This document shows, one piece after another, positions 48,278 to 56,741 of a stretch of DNA of 64,000 nt; within the stretch, counting starts at the first letter, position 1, and each line of letters starts with the position of its first letter. Source of the stretch: an uncultured Oscillospiraceae bacterium (lineage in GTDB: Bacteria; Bacillota; Clostridia; Oscillospirales; Oscillospiraceae). Where the stretch lies: positions 33,182-97,181 of the forward strand of contig CALXDC010000003.1 of assembly GCA_944386975.1 (NCBI GenBank), written 5' to 3'. Under the pieces are notes generated by a model. The model was not told where the DNA came from. It was given only the letters and a program-made list of their open reading frames with translations, and did not search any database. The position numbers and the translations under genes were made by a program.

Positions 48278-50566
48278 ATGAGCAAACAGGTCGGCCAGAG
48301 CAAGATCCGGGTAGACGCCTTTGACAAGGCCACCGGACGGGCCAAATATACCGACGATCTCTGCGGCCGGGAGGCCCTGGTCACCCATATGGTCCGCTCC
48401 ACGGTGGCCCATGGCCTTGTGACCGCCGTGGATACGGAGGAGGCCCTGAAGGTTCCCGGTGTGGTGAAGATCTTCACCTGCTTCGACGTGCCGGACATTC
48501 CCTTCCCCACCGCAGGACACCCCTGGTCCACGGACCCCGCCCATCAGGACATCGCCGACCGGCTGCTTTTGAACCGGCACGTCCGCTACTACGGGGACGA
48601 CGTGGCCGTAGTGGTGGCGGAGGACGAGGTGGCCGCCGCCCGGGCGGCAAGGCTTGTGAAGGTGACCTACGAGGAGTACCCCTTTGTGCTGGATGTGCAG
48701 AAGGCCATGGAGCCCGGCGCCCCCCAGATCCATGAGGAGTTCCCCGGCAACATCCTGGGCCACACGGAGATCCGCCGGGGCGACTACCAGAAGGCCATTC
48801 AGGAGCCGGGGCTCATCAAGGTGGAGGGCTGGTACGACACCCCCACCGTCCAGCACTGCCACATTGAAAACCACGTCTGCACCGCCTATATGGAGGCGGG
48901 CCGGGTGGTGGTCACCAGCTCCACCCAGATCCCCCACATTGTCCGCCGTGTCTGCGGACAGGCCCTGGGGATTCCCTGGGGCAAGGTGCGGCTTATCAAG
49001 CCCTACATCGGCGGCGGCTTCGGCAACAAGCAGGACGCCCTCTATGAGCCCCTGTGCGCCTGGCTTACCACCCAGCTGGGGGGCCGCCTGGTGAAGATCG
49101 ACTGCAGCCGGGAGGAGACCTTTGTCAGCAACCGGGTCCGCCACGCCATCCGCACCCACATCATCTCCTGGGTCCGGCCCGACGGCACCTTTGCCGCCCG
49201 GAAGATTGAGGCCTTCTCCAACCAGGGGGCCTACGCCTCCCACGGCCACGGCGTCAACGCCAAGGGGGTCAACGCCTTCCCCCAGCTCTACCCCTGTGAC
49301 AACATCGAGGGGGACGGCTGGACCGTCTATACCAACCTGCCCGCCGCCGGAGCCATGCGGGGCTACGGCATCCCCCAGGCCATGTGGGCCGGGGAGTCCC
49401 ACCTGGACGACGTGGCAAAGGCCCTGGGCCGGGATCCGGTGGAGTACCGCCGCCAGGTGGTGATGCCGGTGGGCTACAGGGACGCCTTCAGCAAAAATGA
49501 GAACTACTTCGACACCTTCAACCAGATCATGGACAAGGGGATGGAGGCCATCGGCTACGCCGAGAAGCGAAAGGCCTATGAAAATCAGACCGGTCCGGTG
49601 CGCCGTGGGGTGGGCATGGCCCTCTTCTGGTACAACACCGCCGTCTGGCCCATCTCCCTGGAGAGCAGCTCCTGCCGCATGGTTTTGAACCAGGACGGCT
49701 CCATCCAGGTCCAGACCGGCGAGACGGAGATCGGCCAGGGCTGTGACACCGCCTATGCCCAGATGGCCGCCGACGCCGTGGGCATCCCCTTTGAGGACGT
49801 CCACATAGTGTCTACCCAGGATACGGACATCACTCCTTTCGGCCTTGGCGCCTACGCCTCCCGCCAGACCTACATCGGCGGCTTCTCCATCCGTCAGACG
49901 GGGCAGCTCCTCAAGGAGCGGATCCTTACTTACGCCGTGGAGCTGACCCGCCAGACCCGGGCCAATCTGGACCTCATTGACGGGAAGATCGTCCGCGTCA
50001 GCGACGGCCGGGTGCTGATGACCCTGGGGGAGCTTGCCACCGAGGCCCTCTACAGCCTCACCCACAGCGAGCACCTCACCGCCGAGAGCACCTATCAGAT
50101 CAAGAACAACGCCTACTCCTTCGGCTGCACCTTTGCCGAGGTGGAGGTGGATATCCCCATGTGCAAGGTAAAGTTGCTGAACATTGTCAACGTCCACGAC
50201 TGCGGCGCCCTCATCAACCCCGCCCTGGCGGAGGCCCAGGTCCACGGCGGCATGTCCATGGCCATCGGCTACGGCCTCAGCGAGGAGCTGAAGTTCGATC
50301 CCAAGACCGGGAAGCCTCTGAACAACAACCTGTTGGACTACAAGCTCTCCACCTTTATGGATCACCCCCATCTCCAGGCGGCTTTCGTGGAGAACCCGGA
50401 GCCCACCAGTCCCTACGGCACCAAGGCCCTGGGCGAGCCTCCGGCCTGCAGCCCCGCCCCCGCCATCCGAAACGCCGTTTTGCAGGCCACCGGCGTGGCC
50501 ATGTACAAGGCTCCCATGAGCCCTCAGGCTCTCTTCGCCCGGTTCTGCGAAGAGGGGCTCCTGTGA
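48278..50566 (+). CDS. xdhA: Xanthine dehydrogenase-type molybdenum-binding subunit
   Basis: A 762-residue molybdenum hydroxylase large subunit. Two domains: the hammerhead aldehyde-oxidase domain (about 1-120, RVDAFDKATGRAKYTDDL) and the molybdopterin-binding domain. GGGFGNKQD, GAMRGYG, ETEIGQG and the catalytic Glu in TKALGEPPACSPAPA are present. It hydroxylates purines such as hypoxanthine or xanthine with water oxygen. ATG nine bases after AAGGAGGAG. Substrate is assigned by resemblance to XdhA; related aldehyde or nicotinate enzymes share these motifs. Confidence 0.9.
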   Translation: MSKQVGQSKIRVDAFDKATGRAKYTDDLCGREALVTHMVRSTVAHGLVTAVDTEEALKVPGVVKIFTCFDVPDIPFPTAGHPWSTDPAHQDIADRLLLNRHVRYYGDDVAVVVAEDEVAAARAARLVKVTYEEYPFVLDVQKAMEPGAPQIHEEFPGNILGHTEIRRGDYQKAIQEPGLIKVEGWYDTPTVQHCHIENHVCTAYMEAGRVVVTSSTQIPHIVRRVCGQALGIPWGKVRLIKPYIGGGFGNKQDALYEPLCAWLTTQLGGRLVKIDCSREETFVSNRVRHAIRTHIISWVRPDGTFAARKIEAFSNQGAYASHGHGVNAKGVNAFPQLYPCDNIEGDGWTVYTNLPAAGAMRGYGIPQAMWAGESHLDDVAKALGRDPVEYRRQVVMPVGYRDAFSKNENYFDTFNQIMDKGMEAIGYAEKRKAYENQTGPVRRGVGMALFWYNTAVWPISLESSSCRMVLNQDGSIQVQTGETEIGQGCDTAYAQMAADAVGIPFEDVHIVSTQDTDITPFGLGAYASRQTYIGGFSIRQTGQLLKERILTYAVELTRQTRANLDLIDGKIVRVSDGRVLMTLGELATEALYSLTHSEHLTAESTYQIKNNAYSFGCTFAEVEVDIPMCKVKLLNIVNVHDCGALINPALAEAQVHGGMSMAIGYGLSEELKFDPKTGKPLNNNLLDYKLSTFMDHPHLQAAFVENPEPTSPYGTKALGEPPACSPAPAIRNAVLQATGVAMYKAPMSPQALFARFCEEGLL

Positions 50567-50584
50567 GAAAGGAGGGACAAGACC

Positions 50585-51469
50585 ATGTATGATTTGAAAG
50601 CGCTATATGAGGCCAAGACCGTGGAGGAGGCCGTGGCCCTCCGGTTAGAGCATCCCGAGGCCCAGATTATTGCCGGCGGCACCGACGTGCTGGTCCAGAT
50701 GCGGGAGGGCAAGCGGGCCGGGAAGGAGCTCATCTCCATCTACGGCATCGACGCCATGCGGGGCGTCTCCCTGGACGGGGAGGAGAACATCCGCATCGGC
50801 TCCCTCACCAGCTTCAGCCACATCACCAAGGACCCCATCATTCAAAAGTACATCAACGTGCTGGGGGAGGCGGTGGACACCATCGGCGGTCCCCAGATCC
50901 GAAACGCCGGCACCATTGGCGGCAACACCTGCAACGGCGTCACCAGCGCCGACAGTGCCTCCACCCTCTTCGCCTGGGACGCGATCATCGAGCTCACCGG
51001 GAAGAACGGCGTCCGGCGGCTGCCCATCCAGGAGTTCTACCTGGGGGCGGGGAAGGTAGACGTCCGTCCCGACGAGATTCAGACCGCCATCCTCATCCCC
51101 AAGGCAAGCTACGAGAACTGCTTTGGCCACTATATCAAGTACGCCATGCGCAACGCCATGGATATCGCCACCACCGGCTGCAGCGTCAACGTGGTGCTGA
51201 GCGGGGACAAGAAGACCATCGCCAGAGCCCGCATCGGCTACGGCGTGGCGGGCCCCATCCCCATGCGCGCCCCCACCGCCGAGGCGGCGGCTCTCGGAAA
51301 GCCCCTGACGGCGGAGACGGTGGACGCTTTTGCCGCGGCGGTGCTGGAGGACATCCACCCCCGTGACAGCTGGCGGGCCGGCAAGGCCTTCCGGCAGCAC
51401 ATCGCCGTGGAGATGGCCCGGCGGTGCCTCATCGAATCCATCAAGCTGGCGGGAGGTGTGATGGCATGA
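50585..51469 (+). CDS. xdhB: Xanthine dehydrogenase-type FAD-binding subunit
   Basis: A 294-residue flavoprotein. IIAGGTDVLVQMREGKR binds the FAD pyrophosphate, TIGGNTCNGVTSADSAS is the second FAD motif, and a CO-dehydrogenase-flavoprotein C-terminal domain follows (about 180-290). It passes electrons from the Fe-S subunit to the acceptor. It lies 18 bp after xdhA and overlaps xdhC by four bases. Confidence 0.93.
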   Translation: MYDLKALYEAKTVEEAVALRLEHPEAQIIAGGTDVLVQMREGKRAGKELISIYGIDAMRGVSLDGEENIRIGSLTSFSHITKDPIIQKYINVLGEAVDTIGGPQIRNAGTIGGNTCNGVTSADSASTLFAWDAIIELTGKNGVRRLPIQEFYLGAGKVDVRPDEIQTAILIPKASYENCFGHYIKYAMRNAMDIATTGCSVNVVLSGDKKTIARARIGYGVAGPIPMRAPTAEAAALGKPLTAETVDAFAAAVLEDIHPRDSWRAGKAFRQHIAVEMARRCLIESIKLAGGVMA

Positions 51470-51954
51470 GTACCCAGTTCAAATTGATCCGCTGCACCAT
51501 CAACGGCAAGGAAGTGGAGAAGATGGTGGACGTGCGGGCGAGCCTCACCGACATGCTCCGCAACGACTTCCGCCTCACCAGCGTGAAGAAGGGCTGCGAG
51601 GTGGGGGAGTGCGGCGCCTGCAACGTCATCATCGACGGGGAGTGCTACAACTCCTGCCTGTACCTGGCGGCCTGGGCCGACGGGAAGCACATCCGTACCC
51701 TGGAGGGCCTTATGGGGCCGGACGGAGAGCTCAGCGATATCCAGCAGGCTTTCATCGACGAGGCCGCCATCCAGTGCGGCTTCTGCACCCCCGGCTTCAT
51801 CATGACCGCCGTGGAGATTCTGGAAAGCGGGAAGGAGTACACCGACGACGAGCTTCGAAAGCTCCTCTCCGGCCACCTCTGCCGCTGCACCGGCTATGAG
51901 AACATTCTCCGGGCGGTAAAGAAGACCATGCGGAAGCGGCTGGGGAAGGCCTGA
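51466..51954 (+). CDS. xdhC: Xanthine dehydrogenase-type 2Fe-2S subunit
   Basis: A 162-residue protein with two iron-sulfur clusters. The plant-type ferredoxin site is CEVGECGAC (Cys44, 49, 52) plus Cys64; the helical domain carries QCGFCTPG and HLCRCTGYENI. ATG at 51466 sits in the ATGA overlap with xdhB. It connects the molybdenum centre to FAD. Named xdhC in the E. coli sense (Fe-S subunit), not the maturation factor. Confidence 0.94.
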   Translation: MSTQFKLIRCTINGKEVEKMVDVRASLTDMLRNDFRLTSVKKGCEVGECGACNVIIDGECYNSCLYLAAWADGKHIRTLEGLMGPDGELSDIQQAFIDEAAIQCGFCTPGFIMTAVEILESGKEYTDDELRKLLSGHLCRCTGYENILRAVKKTMRKRLGKA

Positions 51955-51981
51955 GGGCTTTTCCGAAACAAGGGAAACTAC

Positions 51982-52012
51982 ACCGGGAGGGCGATGCCCT
52001 CCCGGTATTTTT
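51982..52012 (+). terminator. Terminator of the xdh operon
   Basis: ACCGGGAGGGC-GAT-GCCCTCCCGGT followed by ATTTTT. Confidence 0.93.
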
Positions 52013-52046
52013 CACAACTTTTCTCCATGTGTCGAAGGATTTTTTG

Positions 52047-52075
52047 TTGTACCCAGAAAAAGGCTATGGTATAAT
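52047..52075 (+). promoter_or_regulatory. Promoter of the phosphofructokinase gene
   Basis: TTGTAC (52047-52052), 17-bp spacer, TATAAT (52070-52075). Confidence 0.82.
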
Positions 52076-52088
52076 AGCAAAAAGCACA

Positions 52089-52115
52089 GGGGACCGGAGG
52101 CACATTCCGGTCCCC
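52089..52115 (+). promoter_or_regulatory. 5' leader hairpin of the phosphofructokinase mRNA
   Basis: GGGGACCGGA pairs perfectly with TCCGGTCCCC (seven-base loop). It would lie within about ten bases of the transcript 5' end and lacks a T-run, so it probably protects the RNA rather than stops transcription. Confidence 0.65.
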
Positions 52116-52189
52116 GTTATAGAAGGGAACACATTGCCGCCCCGGGGGCGGCGATTATGGATCATCAAAAAAACAGGAGGGTTTTTGGC

Positions 52190-53266
52190 ATGAAAAAGCG
52201 CATTGGGATTCTGACTTCCGGCGGCGACTGCCCGGGCCTCAACGCCACCATCCGCGGCGCCGCCAAGGCGCTGTACCAGCGGTTCGGCAACGATGTGGAG
52301 ATCATCGGCATCTCCCACGGCTACTCCGGCCTCATCAACGGGGAGTGGCGGCTGATGGATCAGTCGGAGTTCTCCGGTATCCTCACCATGGGCGGCACCA
52401 TCCTGGGTACCAAGCGGACCCCCTTCAAGATGATGAAGGTGGTGGAGGAGGACCAGGTGGACAAGGTGGCGGCCATGAAGAAGACCTACAAGGACGCCAA
52501 GCTGGACTGCCTGCTCTGCCTGGGCGGCAACGGCACCCACAAGACCGCCAACCTCCTCAGCGAGGAGGGCCTCAACATCATCGGCCTGCCCAAGACCATT
52601 GACAACGACATCTACGGCACCGACGTGACCTTCGGCTTCCACACCGCCGTGGACATCGCCACCGAGGTCATCGACCGGATCCACACCACCGCCTCCAGTC
52701 ACCGCCGCTGCATGGTGATTGAGATCATGGGCAACAAGGCGGGCTGGCTGACCCTCTACGCCGGTATTGCCGGCGGTGCGGATATCATCCTCATCCCGGA
52801 GCTGCCCTACAATATTGAGACTGTCTGCGCCGCCATCCAAAAGCGCAACGACCAGGGGAAGACCTTCTCCATTCTGGCGGTGGCGGAGGGCGTCTACGAC
52901 GTGAAGGAGTCCGCCATGAAGAAGAAGGAGCGGGCGGCCCTCCGGGCGGAGAGCGGCGAGACCACCGCCACCAACCGCATTGCCCGGCAGATTCAGGAGA
53001 TGACCGGTTTTGAGACCCGGGTCTGCGTTCCCGGCCACATGCAGCGGGGCGGCAGCCCCTCCGCCTACGACCGGGTGCTGGCCACGGAGTTCGGCACCCA
53101 CGCTGCCAAGCTGGTGGAGGCGGACCACTACGGGGTGGCCGTGGCCATGAAGAACAACATCGTCACCGAGAACCCCCTGAAGGACATTGCCGGAAAGACC
53201 AAGCTGGTGCCGGAGACCTGCGACATGCTGATGGTGGCCCGCCGTATGGGCCTGTGCCTGGGCTGA
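52190..53266 (+). CDS. pfkA: 6-phosphofructokinase
   Basis: A 358-residue PFK of the long A-type clade. N-terminal LTSGGDCPGLNA, active site PKTIDNDIYGTD (134-145) with the catalytic Asp, and MQRGGSPSAYDR binding fructose-6-phosphate. The phosphoryl-donor region reads GGNGT (112-116) where E. coli has GGDGS, and Lys135 replaces the Gly of ATP enzymes. Gly104/Lys124-type enzymes (E. coli numbering) may use ATP, while PPi enzymes have Asp104/Lys124. The donor is thus not certain. ATG at 52190 after ACAGGAGGG. Confidence 0.92.
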   Translation: MKKRIGILTSGGDCPGLNATIRGAAKALYQRFGNDVEIIGISHGYSGLINGEWRLMDQSEFSGILTMGGTILGTKRTPFKMMKVVEEDQVDKVAAMKKTYKDAKLDCLLCLGGNGTHKTANLLSEEGLNIIGLPKTIDNDIYGTDVTFGFHTAVDIATEVIDRIHTTASSHRRCMVIEIMGNKAGWLTLYAGIAGGADIILIPELPYNIETVCAAIQKRNDQGKTFSILAVAEGVYDVKESAMKKKERAALRAESGETTATNRIARQIQEMTGFETRVCVPGHMQRGGSPSAYDRVLATEFGTHAAKLVEADHYGVAVAMKNNIVTENPLKDIAGKTKLVPETCDMLMVARRMGLCLG

Positions 53267-53293
53267 CGCCTGTTGGAGCGGAAGAAGCTTTTT

Positions 53294-53329
53294 GGGCCGC
53301 CGTGGAAATTTTTCCACGGCGGCCCTTTT
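53294..53329 (+). terminator. Terminator of the phosphofructokinase gene
   Basis: A 15-base perfect stem beginning GGGCCGCCGTGGAAA, then TTTTG. Confidence 0.9.
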
Positions 53330-53351
53330 GCGTGCGCTTTTCCGGATGAGG

Positions 53352-53387
53352 GAGAAAAAACCAGCGCGGCTCATGCCGCGCTGGTTT
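53352..53387 (-). terminator. Terminator of the ModE-like gene
   Basis: AAACCAGCGCGGC pairs with GCCGCGCTGGTTT (53358-53387); the minus-strand tail is TTTTTTCTCC. Confidence 0.88.
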
Positions 53388-53405
53388 TGGGTTGAAGCAA
53401 GCCCT

Positions 53406-53753
53406 TCAGGAGAGAGAGCCGAAGTACTGGTCGTAGAGGGCGTCGGCCTCCCGCCGCAGGGCGGCGCAGTAGCCGTCATAGGCCTCCAGAAGAGCACGGC
53501 CCTCCGCCGTCAGCACCGCGCCGCCGCCGTGACGGCCGCCGGTGGTGGAGTCCAGCAGCTTGAAGCCCAGCTCCCGCTCCGCGTTTTTCACAATGGTCCA
53601 GGCCTTGGAGTAGGCCATGCTCATATCCATGGCCGCCGAGCGCAGGGAGTGGAGCTGGTTTACCCGGTGGAGAAGGGCAGCCACCCCGGGGCCAAAGCAC
53701 TTCTCGTCGGTGAACAGCCGCACAGACAGCACGATCTTCAGCCTTCGGTCCAT
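53406..53753 (-). CDS. ModE-like winged-helix regulator
   Basis: A 115-residue protein corresponding to the N-terminal DNA-binding domain of ModE: FGPGVAALLHRVNQLHSLRSAAMDMSMAYSKAWTIVKNAERELGFKLLDSTTGGRHGGGAVLTAEG. The C-terminal molybdate-binding (MOP) domains are absent, as in many Clostridia. ATG after GAAAGGAGACCTC. It follows the phosphomutase gene by 33 bp. The molybdenum enzyme cluster lies 1.5 kb away on the other strand, so control of xdh is possible but unproved. Confidence 0.86.
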   Translation of the reverse strand: MDRRLKIVLSVRLFTDEKCFGPGVAALLHRVNQLHSLRSAAMDMSMAYSKAWTIVKNAERELGFKLLDSTTGGRHGGGAVLTAEGRALLEAYDGYCAALRREADALYDQYFGSLS

Positions 53754-53786
53754 GAGGTCTCCTTTCCTGTGGAAGGTGAAAGCGGA

Positions 53787-55514
53787 TTATTTCTTCAGTG
53801 TGTCCACCCAGGCGCCGTACTTCTTCAGGTTCTCGTCCCGCTGGGCCATGTCGTCGCCCTTGGTGAGGACGTAGACCTTTACCTTGGGCTCGGTGCCGGA
53901 GGGACGGACGATGAGGGAGGTGCCGTCGGCCATTTCAAAGCGCAGCACGTTGGAGCCGCTGAGCTCCATAGCGCTCTTCTCGCCGGTGGCGCAGTCCACC
54001 ACGGTGCCGTCGCTGTAGTCCTTGAACTGGGCCACCTTCACCCCGGCGATCTCCGCCGGCGGAGTCTCCCGCAGGCCCTTCATCAGCTTGGCCATGTCCG
54101 CAAGGCCCTCCAGGCCGGGCATCACCAGATTGAAGGTCTTCTCGCCGTAGCAGCCGAACTTCTCATAGAGCTTCTTCAGAGCGTCCAGCACGGTCATGCC
54201 CCGGGCGGCGTAGTAGGCGGCCATCTCCGCCAGCAGAAGGGAGGCGGTGACAGCGTCCTTGTCCCGGACGTAGTCGCCCACCATGTAGCCGTAGCTCTCC
54301 TCGAAGGAGAAGACCACCTTGCCCTCGCCGGTTTCCTCCAGCTGGTTCTTCTTCTCCGCCAGGAACTTGAAGCCGGTGAAGGTGTCGTAGCACTTGGCGC
54401 CGTAGCTCTCCGCCACGGCCTTGGCCATGTTGGTGGAGACGATGGACTTCAGGGCCACCGCATTCTTCGGCAGCTTGCCGGTGCGCTCCATGGCGCCCAG
54501 CAGGTAGTCCAGCAGCAAAACGCCGGTCTGGTTGCCGGTGACCACCTGGTACTCGCCCTGGGGATCCCGGACCATGATGCCCACCCGGTCGCTGTCCGGG
54601 TCGGTGCCCACGATGAAGCTGACGTCATTTTTCTTGGCCAGCTCCACCGCCAGATAGAAGCCCTCCGGATTCTCCGGGTTGGGGGAGACCACGGTGGGGA
54701 AGTTTCCGTCAATGACCATCTGCTCCGGGACGCAGAGGATGTGCTTCATGCCCGCCCGCTTCAGGGCCTCGGGCACCAGCTTGTGGCCGCAGCCGTGGAA
54801 GGGGGTGTACACCAGCTTGAAGGTGTCGGCCACGGCGGGGATGGCGTCGGGGTCGGTGACCATGGCCATGACCTCCTTGAGGAAGGCCTCGTCGGTCTCT
54901 TCACCGATGACCTCGATGAGACCCTGGGCCACGGCTTCGTCATAGTCCATCCGCTTGATGCCGGTAAAGATGTCGATCTTGGTCAGCTCGTCGGCGATGG
55001 CGGAGGCGTGGTGGGGGGGCAGCTGGGCGCCGTCCTCCCAGTAGACCTTGTAGCCGTTGTACTCCTTGGGGTTATGGCTGGCGGTGACGTTGATGCCCGC
55101 CTGGCAGCCGTAGTAGCGGACGGCAAAGCTCAGCTCGGGGGTGGGGCGCAGGGCGTCAAAGATCCGCACGTGGATGCCGTTGGCGGCGCAGACCTCGGCG
55201 GCGGCCTTGGAGAAGGCCTCGCCGTTGAGGCGGCAGTCCATGGCGATGGCCACGCCCCGGCGCTTGGCCTCCTCGCCCTCGGCGCAGATCACGTTGGCGA
55301 AGGCCTGAGTGGCGTGGCGCACCACGTAGATGTTCATGTGGTGCAATCCCATCTTCATGGTGCCCCGCAGTCCGGCGGTGCCGAACTCCAGGGGGCCGTA
55401 GAACCGGCTCTCAATCTCCTTGGAATCGCCGGCAATGTCCTTCAGCTCCTGAAGCTCCGCCTCGGTGAGAGCGCCGCTGCTGAGCCACTTCTGGTATTCC
55501 TTCATGTAGTCCAT
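53787..55514 (-). CDS. Phosphoglucomutase/phosphomannomutase (PgcA type)
   Basis: A 575-residue alpha-D-phosphohexomutase. Phosphoserine loop TASHNPKEYNGYK, metal loop DPDSDRVGI, sugar loop SFEESYGYM, phosphate loop RPSGTEPKVKVY. The length and GLRGTMKMGLHHMN start match the Firmicute PgcA group interconverting glucose-1- and 6-phosphate. I chose ATG at 55514: AAGGAGGAG lies inside the longer reading from 55535 and is correctly spaced for the inner start. Confidence 0.94.
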   Translation of the reverse strand: MDYMKEYQKWLSSGALTEAELQELKDIAGDSKEIESRFYGPLEFGTAGLRGTMKMGLHHMNIYVVRHATQAFANVICAEGEEAKRRGVAIAMDCRLNGEAFSKAAAEVCAANGIHVRIFDALRPTPELSFAVRYYGCQAGINVTASHNPKEYNGYKVYWEDGAQLPPHHASAIADELTKIDIFTGIKRMDYDEAVAQGLIEVIGEETDEAFLKEVMAMVTDPDAIPAVADTFKLVYTPFHGCGHKLVPEALKRAGMKHILCVPEQMVIDGNFPTVVSPNPENPEGFYLAVELAKKNDVSFIVGTDPDSDRVGIMVRDPQGEYQVVTGNQTGVLLLDYLLGAMERTGKLPKNAVALKSIVSTNMAKAVAESYGAKCYDTFTGFKFLAEKKNQLEETGEGKVVFSFEESYGYMVGDYVRDKDAVTASLLLAEMAAYYAARGMTVLDALKKLYEKFGCYGEKTFNLVMPGLEGLADMAKLMKGLRETPPAEIAGVKVAQFKDYSDGTVVDCATGEKSAMELSGSNVLRFEMADGTSLIVRPSGTEPKVKVYVLTKGDDMAQRDENLKKYGAWVDTLKK

Positions 55515-55559
55515 ATCCAAAAACTCCTCCTTCATAATGTGGGGAATATACGCGCAAGA

Positions 55560-55886
55560 TCAAAAGACCGCCTGGACCAGCAGCATGTACACGGCGGTGC
55601 TGCCGGCGATGCTGAGAAGGGTGTTGCGCCGCCACACGTGGAGCCCCACGCAGACAGCCACGGCAATGGCCTCCGGCGCGCCGTAGGGGGCGGCGGTGAG
55701 GCTTACGCTGCGGAGACAGTAGACCACCAGCATCCCCATGACGGCGCAGGGGAGGGCTCGTCCCAGCTCTAAAATCAGCTGGGGGGGCTCCCGCTTCCCG
55801 CCGAAGAGCAGGAAGGGCAGCAGCCGGGTCAAAAGGGTGACGGCGGTGATGACGGCCACCAGGGCCAGGGAGTGGAGGGTGTTCAT
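55560..55886 (-). CDS. azlD: AzlD-family branched-chain amino acid exporter subunit
   Basis: A 108-residue protein with four hydrophobic segments. VAVITAVTLLTRLLPFLLFGGKREPP and GRALPCAVMGMLVVYCLRSV are typical of AzlD/YgaH. ATG at 55886 overlaps azlC by four bases. It is the small partner in branched-chain amino acid (or azaleucine) export. Confidence 0.92.
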   Translation of the reverse strand: MNTLHSLALVAVITAVTLLTRLLPFLLFGGKREPPQLILELGRALPCAVMGMLVVYCLRSVSLTAAPYGAPEAIAVAVCVGLHVWRRNTLLSIAGSTAVYMLLVQAVF

Positions 55887-56581
55887 GCCTGGGCCTCCTG
55901 TTCCCCCAGCCGCCGCCGGAACACCGTCAGCAGCAGGGCAATGCCCGCCATGGCGGGGATAAGGAAGCGGTCGGGCCCGAAGGCAAGGAGGCTCAGCAGG
56001 GAGACGCCGATGCCGATGAGGGCGCTGAGGTGGTTTTTCCGGGTGAGCCACTGCTCGGTGAAGATCACCACGAACAGGGCGGTCATGGCGAAGTCGATGC
56101 CGGTGGTGTCAAAGGGGATCACCTGGCCCAGAAGGCCGCCGATGACGCTGCCCGCCAGCCAGTAGCTCTGGTCTAAAAGGGAGATCCAGAAGTAGAAGGC
56201 GGCGGAGGACACCCCCTCGGGGGGCTTGGCGGAGCAGACCAGGGAGTAGGTCTCGTCAGTGAGACCGTGGATGAGATAGGCCTTCCGGCCCCCGCGGATG
56301 GGGCGGTACTGTTCCAGCATGGACAGGCCGTAGAAGAGGTGGCGGGCGTTGAGGATCAGGGTCATGAGGGCGGCGGAGAGGAGGGAGGCCCCTGCGCTGA
56401 GGAGGTCCACCGCCACATACTGCATGGAGCCGGCGTAAATGGTGAGGCTCATGAGTCCCGCCCACCAGAAGCCGAAGCCCTTGCTCTCCAGCAGAATGCC
56501 GAAGCCCATGCCCAGAACCAGATAGCCCGCCATCACCGGCACCGTCAGGGGGAAGGCCGCGCGGATGGCGTTTCTGTTCAC
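55883..56581 (-). CDS. azlC: AzlC-family branched-chain amino acid exporter subunit
   Basis: A 232-residue membrane protein. AAFPLTVPVMAGYLVLGMGFGILLESKGF and NARHLFYGLSML are AzlC/YgaZ signatures; LTDETYSLV follows. The start is GTG at 56581 with a poor ribosome site (AGAAAGAGAA); an in-frame stop lies not far upstream, so no better start exists. azlC, azlD, the phosphomutase and the ModE-like gene are close enough for one transcript. Confidence 0.92.
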   Translation of the reverse strand: MNRNAIRAAFPLTVPVMAGYLVLGMGFGILLESKGFGFWWAGLMSLTIYAGSMQYVAVDLLSAGASLLSAALMTLILNARHLFYGLSMLEQYRPIRGGRKAYLIHGLTDETYSLVCSAKPPEGVSSAAFYFWISLLDQSYWLAGSVIGGLLGQVIPFDTTGIDFAMTALFVVIFTEQWLTRKNHLSALIGIGVSLLSLLAFGPDRFLIPAMAGIALLLTVFRRRLGEQEAQA

Positions 56582-56696
56582 GTATGGATGGTTCTCTTTC
56601 TGATGAAATCACGAAAAACGTCGAAGACATGCTTCGATGAATGTCGTCCTGATACTATATTGTACCAAGTCTTGGCCTGGGGTTCAAGAGGAAAAG

Positions 56697-56734
56697 ACAA
56701 AAAGCCGGCGGAAAGTCAGGGGACCTTCCGCCGG
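56697..56734 (-). terminator. Terminator of rlmH
   Basis: CCGGCGGAA on the minus strand pairs with TTCCGCCGG across 56704-56734, followed by CTTTTTG. Confidence 0.85.
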
Positions 56735-56741
56735 GGTGCAT

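Noticed and set aside
53292-55772. 826-residue plus-strand frame opposite phosphoglucomutase
   Set aside because: Antisense shadow; no start site and composition of reversed GC-rich codons.
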